From: a virus
Direction: 5' to 3' (one strand)
IMG/VR virus record: IMGVR_UViG_3300013137_001346
Coordinates: 1 to 20,011 of that record
DNA length: 20,011 nucleotides
Below are positions 6,948-14,555 of the stretch, piece after piece. The number at the start of each line of letters is the position of its first letter. Positions within the stretch are counted from its first letter, which is position 1. Under the pieces are notes generated by a model. It was not told the origin of the DNA. It saw only the letters and a program-made list of their open reading frames with translations, and made no database searches. The position numbers and the translations under genes are program-made.

Positions 6948-8378
6948 ATGGAATTAAAAATACAGCAATTGCTTGGAATGGTTCAAGATTCCCTGTGGGC
7001 TATGTATCAACCTAAACTAGAAGAAATTAGTTTATTTTTTGAGAATAAGATAAATGGTGTTGATTTCACGTATGTTAAAAATGCTTCTGAACGAAGTGGT
7101 GGGGGGGCAAATGACTCTTACCAGATTTTAAATTCCGTTGCAATTATCCCCGTTTTCGGTTCGCTACTGAAACGTGCAAATTTGTTTAGTTCAATGTCAG
7201 GTGGGACATCTATGCAAATAATCCAGAGAGATATTGCTAAAGCACTTTCTGATGAAGATGTTGAAGCAATTGTACTGGACGTAGATAGCCCCGGTGGAAC
7301 AGTCGATGGCACGAAAGAATTGGCTGATTTCATCTACAATTGTCGTGGGACAAAACCGATAGTGGCTTATGCCGATGGAATGATGTGTAGTGCAGCTTAC
7401 TGGGTTTCCAGTGCTGCGGATTGCATAATCGCATTTGATACATCATTGATTGGCAGTATCGGTGTTGCAACTGTCCATTTTGATCGTAGCGGTGCTGATG
7501 AAAAGGCGGGGGTTAAACGCACAATCATCACTGCCGGGAAGTTTAAACAAGCTGCAAATGATGCTGCCCCTCTTTCTGACCCTGCCCGTAAGATTATTCA
7601 GGAACAATTGGATGATACTTATGCTTTATTTACGTCTGATGTTGCTCGTAATCTTGGGGTAGAACAGAAACAAGTTCTAAAGGATATGGCTGAAGGTCTT
7701 GTATTTATGGGACAAAAAGCTATGGATGTTGGACTTGTTCATGAGGTTGGTGACATTAATGCAGCAATACTTAAAGCAAAACAATTATCGAAAGGAAAGA
7801 CTATGACTTTTGCTGAGTATCAGAAACAGCATCCTGCCGAAGCACAGGCCGGTATTGATTCTGCACTTGCAACAGAGAAGGCAAGACTTTTGGCAGAGAA
7901 TTCTGCCAAAAACGATCAGCAATCAAATGCTGATGTGCTTGTTCTGCAACAGAAAGTGACGGATTTGACTACCCGACTCGAAGCTTCAGAGCAGAAAAAC
8001 AAGAGTAATGAACTTGCTCTTGTCGCTATGGAAGAGAAGGCACTTCAGACTAAGGCAGAATCAATTCTGTCTAAAAATCTGTCGGGTTCTACTCTTCAAA
8101 CTAAGGCAAAGGACAAGGTTCGGGCTAAATTTACGGATTCCAACGGCAAGATTGCTGTGAATTCGTATATGACTGAACAGGGTTCGCTTGATGAAACTAA
8201 ATTTGGAAAAGCCATTACTGACGAGATTGCTGATTATGAATCTCTGGTGCAGGGCGCACGTTTGCCTCTTGGTCAGGCAAGCGAGTCCACTTCCGACGGT
8301 GGTAAAACACAGGTGGAAGAGGATATTGCTTTTGCACAGGAAATGGTTCATTCCCGATTTGGTAAACAGGATAGGTAG
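6948..8378 (+). CDS. S49-family (SppA/ClpP-fold) capsid maturation protease with C-terminal scaffold
   Basis: 476 aa. The N-terminal two thirds is a serine-lysine protease that trims head proteins inside the procapsid. The crotonase-like fold is visible as AIVLDVDSPGG (107-117, oxyanion-hole glycines), GMMCSAAYW (144-152, nucleophile S148) and SLIGSIGV (166-173). K200 in AGKFKQ aligns with the catalytic Lys of short bacterial SppA proteins. After about residue 280 the sequence changes to an Ala/Gln/Glu/Lys-rich region (about 300-370) with coiled-coil character, typical of scaffold. An internal ATG at residue 286 has its own ribosome site, so a free scaffold is also likely made (next entry). 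AAGGGAGT lies 8 bases before the first ATG. The arrangement matches lambda C/Nu3-type heads and sits directly before decoration and capsid genes. Confidence 0.93.
   Translation: MELKIQQLLGMVQDSLWAMYQPKLEEISLFFENKINGVDFTYVKNASERSGGGANDSYQILNSVAIIPVFGSLLKRANLFSSMSGGTSMQIIQRDIAKALSDEDVEAIVLDVDSPGGTVDGTKELADFIYNCRGTKPIVAYADGMMCSAAYWVSSAADCIIAFDTSLIGSIGVATVHFDRSGADEKAGVKRTIITAGKFKQAANDAAPLSDPARKIIQEQLDDTYALFTSDVARNLGVEQKQVLKDMAEGLVFMGQKAMDVGLVHEVGDINAAILKAKQLSKGKTMTFAEYQKQHPAEAQAGIDSALATEKARLLAENSAKNDQQSNADVLVLQQKVTDLTTRLEASEQKNKSNELALVAMEEKALQTKAESILSKNLSGSTLQTKAKDKVRAKFTDSNGKIAVNSYMTEQGSLDETKFGKAITDEIADYESLVQGARLPLGQASESTSDGGKTQVEEDIAFAQEMVHSRFGKQDR
7803..8378 (+). CDS. Nested scaffolding protein from internal start
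   Basis: In frame within the protease gene, ATG at 7803 (codon 286, MTFAEYQKQHP) is preceded by AAGGA (7792-7796) at 6 bases. The product would be 191 aa, matching the part of the fusion that no longer belongs to the protease fold: a long helical, Gln/Lys/Glu-rich middle and a short C-terminal segment (LVQGARLPLGQ, then HSRFGKQDR) that could bind the capsid protein. Lambda Nu3 and similar scaffolds are made in just this way from the 3' part of the protease gene, and supply many scaffold copies per protease. The start site is seen directly; its use is inference from the family. Confidence 0.7.
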   Translation: MTFAEYQKQHPAEAQAGIDSALATEKARLLAENSAKNDQQSNADVLVLQQKVTDLTTRLEASEQKNKSNELALVAMEEKALQTKAESILSKNLSGSTLQTKAKDKVRAKFTDSNGKIAVNSYMTEQGSLDETKFGKAITDEIADYESLVQGARLPLGQASESTSDGGKTQVEEDIAFAQEMVHSRFGKQDR

Positions 8379-8387
8379 AAAGGGGTG
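8379..8387 (+). promoter_or_regulatory. Strong ribosome binding site that decides the decoration-protein start
   Basis: AAAGGGGTG sits right after the protease stop. A TTG at 8389 is too close to it to be the start, while ATG at 8395 has proper spacing. The same context recurs before the capsid gene at 9070-9078: the 25 bases from stop codon to GGCA differ at only three positions between the two sites. Confidence 0.7.
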
Positions 8388-8394
8388 ATTGCAT

Positions 8395-9069
8395 ATGGCA
8401 AGTAATAAACCCTATAACAGATGTTTTGGGTATCAGGCCGGTCAGCGGGATGATTGCCTTATTGGGGATAACTTTCAAGCTATCCCTGTGGTAATTACCG
8501 GCAGTCGGTTTGGAGAAACGGCCCAAACAATTGCTGGCCCTTCTCTTTGGGTTCGGGAAGATGACAGTGATGATCGTGATGCTGTTCCTCTTAATCTTGG
8601 TGGGGAAGTTTCCTCACTGGCATCTTACGCAGGTGTTTCAAATGGTAAAATTACTTTTCGTACTGCGGGGGATGCTTATCACTTTAAAGTAGGTGATACG
8701 GTAGAGACTTTTGGTTATTCATCCGGTGAGTTTCTTGCTACTGGTGCAGAGGTTATTGCCGTTTCCGGTGAAGCAGGGGCTATTTGTGTGGATACCAATA
8801 TGGCTAATATCGCTGCTTACGATAAAGTTGTGGTCACTACCAATTCTATTGGTGGTGGAAGTGCGGCAAATGCCAGAGCCGTTGTTGTACTGGAAGATGT
8901 TACTATTTCTTCTGGTGAAATACTCGGCACGAAAGCCTATATTAATGGAACCTTCGTGAAGTCAATGATTAAAGGCGCACAATTTACGGCCTATGGTCAG
9001 TCTACTGCGAAGGACATTTTCACTCAGGATGACAATCAGTTGCTTCAACTGGTTGATGTGCAAGCATAG
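8395..9069 (+). CDS. Head decoration (capsid cement) protein, probable
   Basis: 224 aa. Its place between scaffold and major capsid gene is that of lambda gpD-like decoration proteins, which bind the expanded shell from outside. No full family motif is recognised. The middle (about 84-148) is Val/Thr/Gly-rich beta sequence with VGDTVETFG, EVIAVSG and YDKVVVTT, and resembles a module inserted in the capsid protein downstream. The C-terminal LGTKAYINGTFVKSMIKGA (178-196) resembles the decoration-protein core element that precedes an 'amide G-A' ending. ATG 8395 is chosen over TTG 8389 because of ribosome-site spacing. GC content is higher than in the cargo genes, as in other highly expressed virion genes here. 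It could instead be a different capsid accessory protein. Confidence 0.75.
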   Translation: MASNKPYNRCFGYQAGQRDDCLIGDNFQAIPVVITGSRFGETAQTIAGPSLWVREDDSDDRDAVPLNLGGEVSSLASYAGVSNGKITFRTAGDAYHFKVGDTVETFGYSSGEFLATGAEVIAVSGEAGAICVDTNMANIAAYDKVVVTTNSIGGGSAANARAVVVLEDVTISSGEILGTKAYINGTFVKSMIKGAQFTAYGQSTAKDIFTQDDNQLLQLVDVQA

Positions 9070-9085
9070 AAAGGGGTGAATGACT

Positions 9086-10390
9086 ATGGCAGGTGAATTT
9101 TTAGTTGAACTGAGAAAGCTGAAAGTATTCAAGCCTACGGTTATGGATACTATTGTCAATGAATTTGCCCCGGCTGAAGATCAGTTTAAGCTTACCAATG
9201 CTTTTCTTCCCTTCCAGAATGTTGAAAAAGAAGATTTTCTGGATATGGTGAAGTTTGGTGCTTTTGGTAGGACTTATCCTGTTGAACTCGGTGCGGAACA
9301 TCGTAGAATTGACCTCCCCGGTCAACTCTACAAAGAGGGAACCGCAGGGTACTGGCGTGAAGGCATGATTTTCAATGAAGAAGTCCTTCAGAAAGCCATT
9401 AATCCTGCTGCTCCTATGGAACGTGCTGCGGGGATGCTCGTAACTGACGGTCTTAATGTTCTTGATCTTCGTCTGAACAATCTGATTGAGTATCTTACTA
9501 TTCAATCAGTTGTAAATGGCTATTATGTCGAGAACAGAAACGGTGTCAATTACGAGTATGACCCCAATATCCCCCCGTACAATTATATTGATATTGCCCT
9601 TTCCGCAGGAGCACATCAGATACAATGGACAGGTTCGGGTGGCGTTTGGACTACTGCGGCTTCAGCAAAGCCCCTTGTTGATATTAAGGGTGCTGTTGTT
9701 TTTGCCCGTTCAATTGGTCTGAATCCTACTCGGATTTGGGGTAATGACAATCTGTGGTCACTGGCTGAAAATGCCACTGATACTCAATCCCTCATTCAGA
9801 AAGTTCCCGCATTGGTGTCTACGGACATTACCAATGAAAGTGTATTCGGGACTCTTTCTAATGTTAAGGGTTTGTCTCCGGTTGTTGATACTCGTATTTC
9901 CTATGAGGAAGCAAAAGTTGCTGTGGCGGGTGCTGTTGCCGATTCTACAGTGACGGTTGATTCCGCTGCCAATATTAAGGCAGGGGATAAAATTATCATC
10001 AAAAAGTCCGATGGTCGGCAGATGTTTGACACTGTAGCAAGTAAGTCAGGAAATGTTCTGACCCTTACTGACAGTTCAGGACTGAAGTATGCCATTGCTG
10101 TTGGTGATCGTGTTATCCGTTCACGGAAAATGCTTCCTGATAACATTTTCATTCTTGAGAGTCCTCGGAATGAGCGTGTTACACCTAATAGGTGGGTGTC
10201 TACACCTTCTCTGGTTAAAGCTCAGTCGTGGAGTAAGGTACTTCCCGGTAAATACACGTTCACGTACTTTCAGGAAAGGGTTCCGTACTTCCTTGAAATT
10301 GGTGCGGGTGTAAATGGTGGGCCTCGTATTACTAACTCCAATTGGCTTGTTGTGAAGGTCGGGACGAATCATGATATTAGTTGGAAGTAA
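9086..10390 (+). CDS. Major capsid protein, lambda gpE-like family
   Basis: 434 aa shell protein of HK97 fold. Family-like features: FKPTVMDTIVNEF near the start, the P-loop/E-loop region FGAFGRTYPVELGAEHRRIDLPG (58-79), then ADLQxxx-type spine segment ERAAGMLVTDGLNVLDLRLNN replaced here by residues 112-132, GLNPTRIWGNDNLW (211-224, the conserved 'g..p....g...w' patch), PVVDTR (265-270) and KMLPDNIFIL (348-357), close to the gpE-family 'lPdn..vl' strand. Between the last two lies an extra beta-rich module of about 65 residues (280-346). ATG 9086 is preferred to ATG 9080, which abuts the Shine-Dalgarno AAAGGGGTGA; the context copies that of the decoration gene. GC-rich codons (33 G or C among bases 9301-9360) suggest adaptation to high expression. 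A strong terminator follows. Confidence 0.93.
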   Translation: MAGEFLVELRKLKVFKPTVMDTIVNEFAPAEDQFKLTNAFLPFQNVEKEDFLDMVKFGAFGRTYPVELGAEHRRIDLPGQLYKEGTAGYWREGMIFNEEVLQKAINPAAPMERAAGMLVTDGLNVLDLRLNNLIEYLTIQSVVNGYYVENRNGVNYEYDPNIPPYNYIDIALSAGAHQIQWTGSGGVWTTAASAKPLVDIKGAVVFARSIGLNPTRIWGNDNLWSLAENATDTQSLIQKVPALVSTDITNESVFGTLSNVKGLSPVVDTRISYEEAKVAVAGAVADSTVTVDSAANIKAGDKIIIKKSDGRQMFDTVASKSGNVLTLTDSSGLKYAIAVGDRVIRSRKMLPDNIFILESPRNERVTPNRWVSTPSLVKAQSWSKVLPGKYTFTYFQERVPYFLEIGAGVNGGPRITNSNWLVVKVGTNHDISWK

Positions 10391-10413
10391 TTTCTGACAA
10401 TATCAAGTGAGTG

Positions 10414-10450
10414 AAACGGGGATTGTAAAATCTACAATCCCCGTTTTTTT
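10414..10450 (+). terminator. Strong intrinsic terminator after the capsid gene
   Basis: A perfect 14-bp stem, AAACGGGGATTGTA (10414-10427) with TACAATCCCCGTTT (10433-10446), closes a 5-base loop AAATC and runs directly into a T tract to 10450. It lies 24 bases after the capsid stop. Since no clear promoter follows, partial read-through probably sets lower expression of the neck and tail genes. Confidence 0.93.
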
Positions 10451-10463
10451 AAAACCAAATAAA
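10451..10463 (+). repeat. 13-base repeat AAAACCAAATAAA, copy 1
   Basis: Exact match to bases 15920-15932. Both copies come directly after a GC-rich hairpin that closes a highly expressed virion gene (capsid here, tail tube there) and just before the next ribosome site. It may be a shared post-hairpin control element or a chance AT-rich match. Confidence 0.5.
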
Positions 10464-10474
10464 GGATTAAAGTC

Positions 10475-10870
10475 ATGGCAATAAAATTAAAGACAAACGA
10501 AGAACCAAAAAAACCAACTCGAAAATATACTAGGAATACTCCTATTGTTGATGCTCCTATTCCTTCTACTGATGAACTTACAACTATTGATACCCCTGTT
10601 GTTTCTGAGGAAAAATTTCAAGAAAGTGATGGAGTTATAAAAGAGGGCATTGAAGTAAACATTGGTGAACAAGCTGAAATTCAAATTAACCCTACAATTG
10701 AAGAACTGAAACAACCTATTGTTAGGAAAATCCGGTTACTTATTCCGATTTTTGGGGAAAATATTGGGGCTATAATTGAGGAATCTTATAAATATTTTCC
10801 TGAGTATGTAGGGTTTATTGAGAGAAAAGCTACTCGGATGGGGAATCTGTTTGCTGAATATGTGGAGTAA
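10475..10870 (+). CDS. Hypothetical head/neck protein, Lys/Thr/Pro-rich N-terminus
   Basis: 131 aa, not recognised. AAAGGA stands 8 bases before the ATG, so the gene is well supported. The first 40 residues are low complexity and basic (KKPTRKYTRNTP), the next 45 are acidic and rich in Glu, Ile and Thr, and the C-terminal 45 (VRKIRLLIPIFGENIGAIIEE, split by an amphipathic stretch, then FIERKATRMGNLFAEYVE) look like a compact helical domain. It occupies the slot between capsid and connector, where small accessory head genes are common. The disordered N-terminus and short folded end would suit an assembly or connector accessory protein, which is only a positional guess. Four bases separate it from the next gene. 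Confidence 0.85.
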   Translation: MAIKLKTNEEPKKPTRKYTRNTPIVDAPIPSTDELTTIDTPVVSEEKFQESDGVIKEGIEVNIGEQAEIQINPTIEELKQPIVRKIRLLIPIFGENIGAIIEESYKYFPEYVGFIERKATRMGNLFAEYVE

Positions 10871-10873
10871 TTT

Positions 10874-11341
10874 ATGGCAACTATAACTTACGATCAGATG
10901 GTTCAGACCTTACAGGAAAGTCTTAATTCTACAACTGCTTTTTCTGCGGCTGATTATCTTAATGCTTATAATAAAGCAGTTAAAGATACTGGATTTACTC
11001 TTCCAAATTCAGATGATTATCAGCAAATCTGGATTGAAAATCGTATGTGCCGACATTTGTTTTACTTTAAAAAGATTCGTTCTTTGGAATCTTTTGATGT
11101 TCCAAAAGCAAAATTGGAACAGCAGTATCAGCATTATAAAGAAATTGTGGAAGAGATGGATGCAACTTTCCTTGCTGAGAAAACGGACAATCCTGAAAAG
11201 TATGGTTTGGATGGAGCAAGTGCTTTTGGTGAAGTGGCATCATCTGGTTTTCTCCGTGACCCCCTTACTGGAAATGATTTGACTTATACCGATAGCAATG
11301 ATGGGGTTTTGATAAACGGGAAGGACAGTTATGGCGATTAA
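10874..11341 (+). CDS. Probable head-tail connector (adaptor) protein
   Basis: 155 aa. The N-terminal two thirds is helical: TYDQMVQTLQESL (4-16), ADYLNAYNKAV (26-36), QIWIENRMCRHLFYFKKIRSL (50-70) and a long helix KLEQQYQHYKEIVEEMDATFL (79-99). This resembles adaptor proteins of the gp6/gp15 connector type that sit under the portal, but no diagnostic motif is visible. The C-terminal 45 residues are Gly/Ser/Asp-rich and likely flexible, ending in a tail that might insert into the portal. TGGAG precedes the ATG, and its stop overlaps the next ATG by 11 bases. The call is mainly by gene order (capsid, adaptor, stopper, tail completion, tail terminator, tube). Confidence 0.55.
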   Translation: MATITYDQMVQTLQESLNSTTAFSAADYLNAYNKAVKDTGFTLPNSDDYQQIWIENRMCRHLFYFKKIRSLESFDVPKAKLEQQYQHYKEIVEEMDATFLAEKTDNPEKYGLDGASAFGEVASSGFLRDPLTGNDLTYTDSNDGVLINGKDSYGD

Positions 11342-11924
11342 AGACCAATTTGCAAATGTCTTTTCTAAAACCGGAGTCATATTTACTCGGCAATCTGGTA
11401 GTGGGGAAGATTATTTGGATGTTGAGCTTTCGTCAGGGACTACTTGGCGGGGAAGGTTTGTTCGTAAGTGTAGTTTAAAAACAGGTTCTATATTTTCTAA
11501 TGGTGAAGTTCTTGTCAATTCTCAGGATTCACTACGGTATTTGCTGACGAATATTCAGCATGATTTTCTGGTTAATGAAGCAATTTTTCAGCAAGGGGAA
11601 TTGTTTCGATGTAATGTTTCCGGTGAGATTTCTCATTTTGTGAGTGGGGAAAGAACATCTTATAAAAAGACAGGAAGTTTTATTCCTTTGTATAGCGGGG
11701 AATATTTCTGTCTTGTCCCCAATCGGCTTGATTTAGTCGAAAGGGAACCGGCATTAAATTTGGTGGATACAATGTATATGTATTCTCCTGAATCATTAAA
11801 TGTTCAAGTTGACCATCGGGTCACAATATTCAATCCTACAATCCAAAACTATCGTGTTAAGACTGTAGACTGTTTAAGCATGGAAGGAATAAAAATAGTC
11901 GAACTCGAAACAGACAAACGATAG
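11331..11924 (+). CDS. Probable head-tail stopper/neck protein
   Basis: 197 aa, beta-rich: GVIFTRQSG, TWRGRFVRKC, SLRYLLTN, GEYFCLVPNRLDL and VTIFNPTIQNYRVKTVD alternate short hydrophobic strands with turns. This is what one expects of the barrel-like stopper (gp16/gp7 type) that closes the neck after DNA filling, but no family motif is recognised. AAGGA (11321-11325) lies in the end of the previous gene, whose stop is overlapped by the start, indicating coupled translation. It is longer than the usual stopper (about 100-120 aa), so an extra domain or a different neck role is possible. Assignment is by position and fold impression. Confidence 0.5.
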   Translation: MAIKDQFANVFSKTGVIFTRQSGSGEDYLDVELSSGTTWRGRFVRKCSLKTGSIFSNGEVLVNSQDSLRYLLTNIQHDFLVNEAIFQQGELFRCNVSGEISHFVSGERTSYKKTGSFIPLYSGEYFCLVPNRLDLVEREPALNLVDTMYMYSPESLNVQVDHRVTIFNPTIQNYRVKTVDCLSMEGIKIVELETDKR

Positions 11925-11945
11925 AAACAAGAAAGGACAATTCTA

Positions 11946-14006
11946 ATGGCAAAGATTTTATTTTATGGTGACAACCCTCTGAGCAATACTGCAAATGCCT
12001 ACATGAACACGACAATAATTAGAAGTCTTGAAAAAGCAGGACATGAAATTTTGGTTCTTGGTTTTTCTCCAATTGATTTAAGAAATGTTTTTTCTGAAAG
12101 TGGCTTGAAGTCCAAAATAATTCCAATTACATCTGATTATTCTGACCCTTTTGGGGAACGTGAACTTCTTCATTACATTAATGATCTTGATTTTGATTTC
12201 TTAGTCACAAATAATGATTTGTGGCGATTGAATAATTTAGCAAGGAAATTTTCTTTAATCAAAGAACAGAAAAGCATTAAGTGGATTGGGGTGTTTCCGT
12301 GTGATTGTGATACAGTAAAACCTGATTGGGTTTTTATCATGAATCAGATGGATTTGCCCATTGTATATAGTAAACATGGTTTTGATTTGTATTGTCAGAA
12401 GGTTCCAAATCTTAGATATTGGAAACCTATTGTTGATGCAAGTAAATTCAAACCTTTGGAAAATAAGTTTGAGTTAAAAACAAAGATTTTTAATATTCCT
12501 TCTGATTCTTTTCTTATTGGTGTGGTAGCAAAAAATCAATTTAGAAAAGACTTGGTTCGTTCTCTAGAAGTATTCAAGGCTTTTCAAATTGTTCATCCAA
12601 ACAGCTATATTTATTTTCATACTAATGTAAAATCGGATTTGTGCGGGGATATTTCTGCTGTAGTAAAGCAAATGGATATTCCAAATGTGATTTTACGGAA
12701 TCAGAATATAGCTTATCTTACTCAGGAAAGACTCTGTTCTATGTACAATTCTTTTGATTGTCTTTTGGTGACGAGTTTAGGAGAAGGATTGTGTTATCCA
12801 ATTATTGAAGCGCAACTGTGCAATGTTCCTGTGATTGGTGCAGCAAATACAGCGATAACTGAATTGATTGATGAAGGTAAGGGGTTTGTATGTTCTCTAT
12901 CTTTGGATACTGCACCTTTACCTATTACTGTTGATGGAATTCAAGTAACAGAACAGAGAAAACGGGTTGATGTTCAAGATTGCCTTGGCCAACTTGAGAT
13001 TGTTTATAAGGGTTCATTTTTTAGTGAGTCAAATGAAAGCCATTATTGTTGTGAAATGCTAAGAGGCATTAAAGGTAGTGCAAGGGAAAATGCTTTAACC
13101 TACACAAAAAACAGTGATTCTATTTCTAGGTTAATGTCCCGCATTTTTGATAAGGTTCAATCAAAACGATCTGGAAAACCAAAAGAAAGATTATTGTTTT
13201 GCCAGTATGCTTCTGCCGGGGATGTTCTTATCACTACCGGAATTTTAAAAGGCATGAAGGAAAAGTATGGTCTTGATATAGACTATATGACTCAGCCGAT
13301 GTATTTTGATATTCTCCAAGGCAATTCTGATATTGGAAAAATAATTGAATGGGATATGAAGGTTTCCAAATTGTATAAAGCTTATGCTTACCCCCATAAG
13401 GTAATTCGTACCGGTAATTGGGGAACCAATGATATTTCTCTTTATGATGTCTATGCTCAACTTTGTGAAGTAGAGTATGGACAGATGTTTATTGATACTG
13501 TTGAACCAATAGGAAAGAATGGTGAGTATTTTGATTGGGGGGATTATATTACTGTTCATAATAAGGGAGGTCATCATTATAGATATTATCCCTATATGAA
13601 TGGGGTGATTGATATTTTGAGTGTTAAGTACCCAAATTTAAAATTTATGCAGGTAGGGGCTTCTGATGACCCTAGACTTGAAAAAGCCATTGATGTTCGC
13701 GGGGTGAGTTTTAGGGAATCGGCTTATATAATTAAAAATGCCAAAGTGCATATTGGTATAGATAGTTTCCCTGCACATTGTGCTGCTGCTGTAGGTCAGA
13801 AGCAAGTTTGCTTGTATGGTTGTGGGGCAAAACGTGTCATTCAACCTCGTGGCAGAGTAATAAATATTGAACCTGATTATGTAAAAGTATGTCCTATTCT
13901 TGGCCCTTGTTGGGGGAATTATCAAGCTTGTGGGGGAAATTGTATTCGTTCTATTCACCCCGAAAGAGTTGCAAAGGCTGCTATTGACCTAATTGAAAGC
14001 AATTAA
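11946..14006 (+). CDS. Two-domain glycosyltransferase, GT4-like plus GT9-like
   Basis: 686 aa in one uninterrupted frame. Residues 1 to about 400 are a GT-B retaining glycosyltransferase of the GT4 type: a first Rossmann half (KILFYGDNPLSNTANAYM), VVAKNQFRKD (193-202) at the donor-domain start, and SLGEGLCYPIIEA (277-289), the EX7E-type motif with E280 and E288. Residues about 415-686 resemble GT9 heptosyltransferases: GDVLITTGILKGMKEKYG (425-442) and VHIGIDSFPAHCAAAVGQ (601-618), the conserved 'D-S/T..-H-xAA..G' donor motif. The GT9 half is shorter than a full heptosyltransferase (about 330 aa). The end is Cys-rich (C649, C655, C662, C666). AAAGGA precedes the ATG. Lying between stopper and tail-completion genes, it is a cargo insertion. 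Two transfers of different sugars in one chain is the likely role; the acceptor is unknown. Confidence 0.86.
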   Translation: MAKILFYGDNPLSNTANAYMNTTIIRSLEKAGHEILVLGFSPIDLRNVFSESGLKSKIIPITSDYSDPFGERELLHYINDLDFDFLVTNNDLWRLNNLARKFSLIKEQKSIKWIGVFPCDCDTVKPDWVFIMNQMDLPIVYSKHGFDLYCQKVPNLRYWKPIVDASKFKPLENKFELKTKIFNIPSDSFLIGVVAKNQFRKDLVRSLEVFKAFQIVHPNSYIYFHTNVKSDLCGDISAVVKQMDIPNVILRNQNIAYLTQERLCSMYNSFDCLLVTSLGEGLCYPIIEAQLCNVPVIGAANTAITELIDEGKGFVCSLSLDTAPLPITVDGIQVTEQRKRVDVQDCLGQLEIVYKGSFFSESNESHYCCEMLRGIKGSARENALTYTKNSDSISRLMSRIFDKVQSKRSGKPKERLLFCQYASAGDVLITTGILKGMKEKYGLDIDYMTQPMYFDILQGNSDIGKIIEWDMKVSKLYKAYAYPHKVIRTGNWGTNDISLYDVYAQLCEVEYGQMFIDTVEPIGKNGEYFDWGDYITVHNKGGHHYRYYPYMNGVIDILSVKYPNLKFMQVGASDDPRLEKAIDVRGVSFRESAYIIKNAKVHIGIDSFPAHCAAAVGQKQVCLYGCGAKRVIQPRGRVINIEPDYVKVCPILGPCWGNYQACGGNCIRSIHPERVAKAAIDLIESN

Positions 14007-14007
14007 A

Positions 14008-14553
14008 ATGTCGAATACTAATTTTAAATTCAATGCTAAACAGTATAACGCTGTAAAAAAAGCGTTGAGTCAGATTAATATTCAAACCAGAAAGTTACAA
14101 AATGGGGAAACGAGCATACCAAAAGATTTGGCTGAAACATATGTGGCGAATGTGAGAGAGGCAATATTGCGTCAGGATTTTCCTATCAGTTATAGACCTT
14201 TATCAAAAAGATATAGAGCATGGAAAAAATATTATGCTCCTAATTTACCATTGCCTTCATTTTGGAGATTGTCTGGTTCGGTAATGAAAAATTTAAAAGT
14301 AAAAATGATTGGTAAAGGTGTGGTTCTTTCTGGTTTAATGCGAACTCCTAAAAAGTGGAAAACTGAAGATAGGTATTCATCAAAAAATAAAAATCCTTAT
14401 TCTAAAACAGCACAAACTGATTCTACGGGGTATGCTGTAATGGTAAATAATATGCGTCCATTGTTTCGACCTGTTTTTGAAGAGAGATTACCTAGCATGA
14501 TGCGAAGGGTAAATTATCTTTGGTCTACTACTTTGGAGAATATTTGGAGATAA
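14008..14553 (+). CDS. Probable tail completion/neck protein (HK97 gp10-like position)
   Basis: 181 aa from the ATG at 14008; an upstream TTG at 13993 is less likely because GAAAG sits well for 14008. The protein is basic, with helices at the start (KQYNAVKKALSQINIQTRKL) and KRYRAWKKYYAP in the middle. It has the pattern 'xL...y..wK......p.FWRLSGSVMKNLKV', followed by strands and a C-terminal helix (EERLPSMMRRVNYLW). The 'W+LSGs...nL' pattern resembles gp10/Z-like proteins that cap the tail tube at the neck, which often read 'pL..TG.L..sl'. One base separates it from the stop of the glycosyltransferase. Gene order before the tail terminator supports the call. Confidence 0.62.
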   Translation: MSNTNFKFNAKQYNAVKKALSQINIQTRKLQNGETSIPKDLAETYVANVREAILRQDFPISYRPLSKRYRAWKKYYAPNLPLPSFWRLSGSVMKNLKVKMIGKGVVLSGLMRTPKKWKTEDRYSSKNKNPYSKTAQTDSTGYAVMVNNMRPLFRPVFEERLPSMMRRVNYLWSTTLENIWR

Positions 14554-14555
14554 TC

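Noticed and set aside
9101-9505. 134-residue minus-strand open frame inside the capsid gene
   Set aside because: Antisense to a clearly coding capsid gene, with no recognisable motif.
13993-14007. TTG start at 13993 for the tail completion gene
   Set aside because: ATG 14008 has GAAAG at good spacing and avoids overlap with the glycosyltransferase gene.
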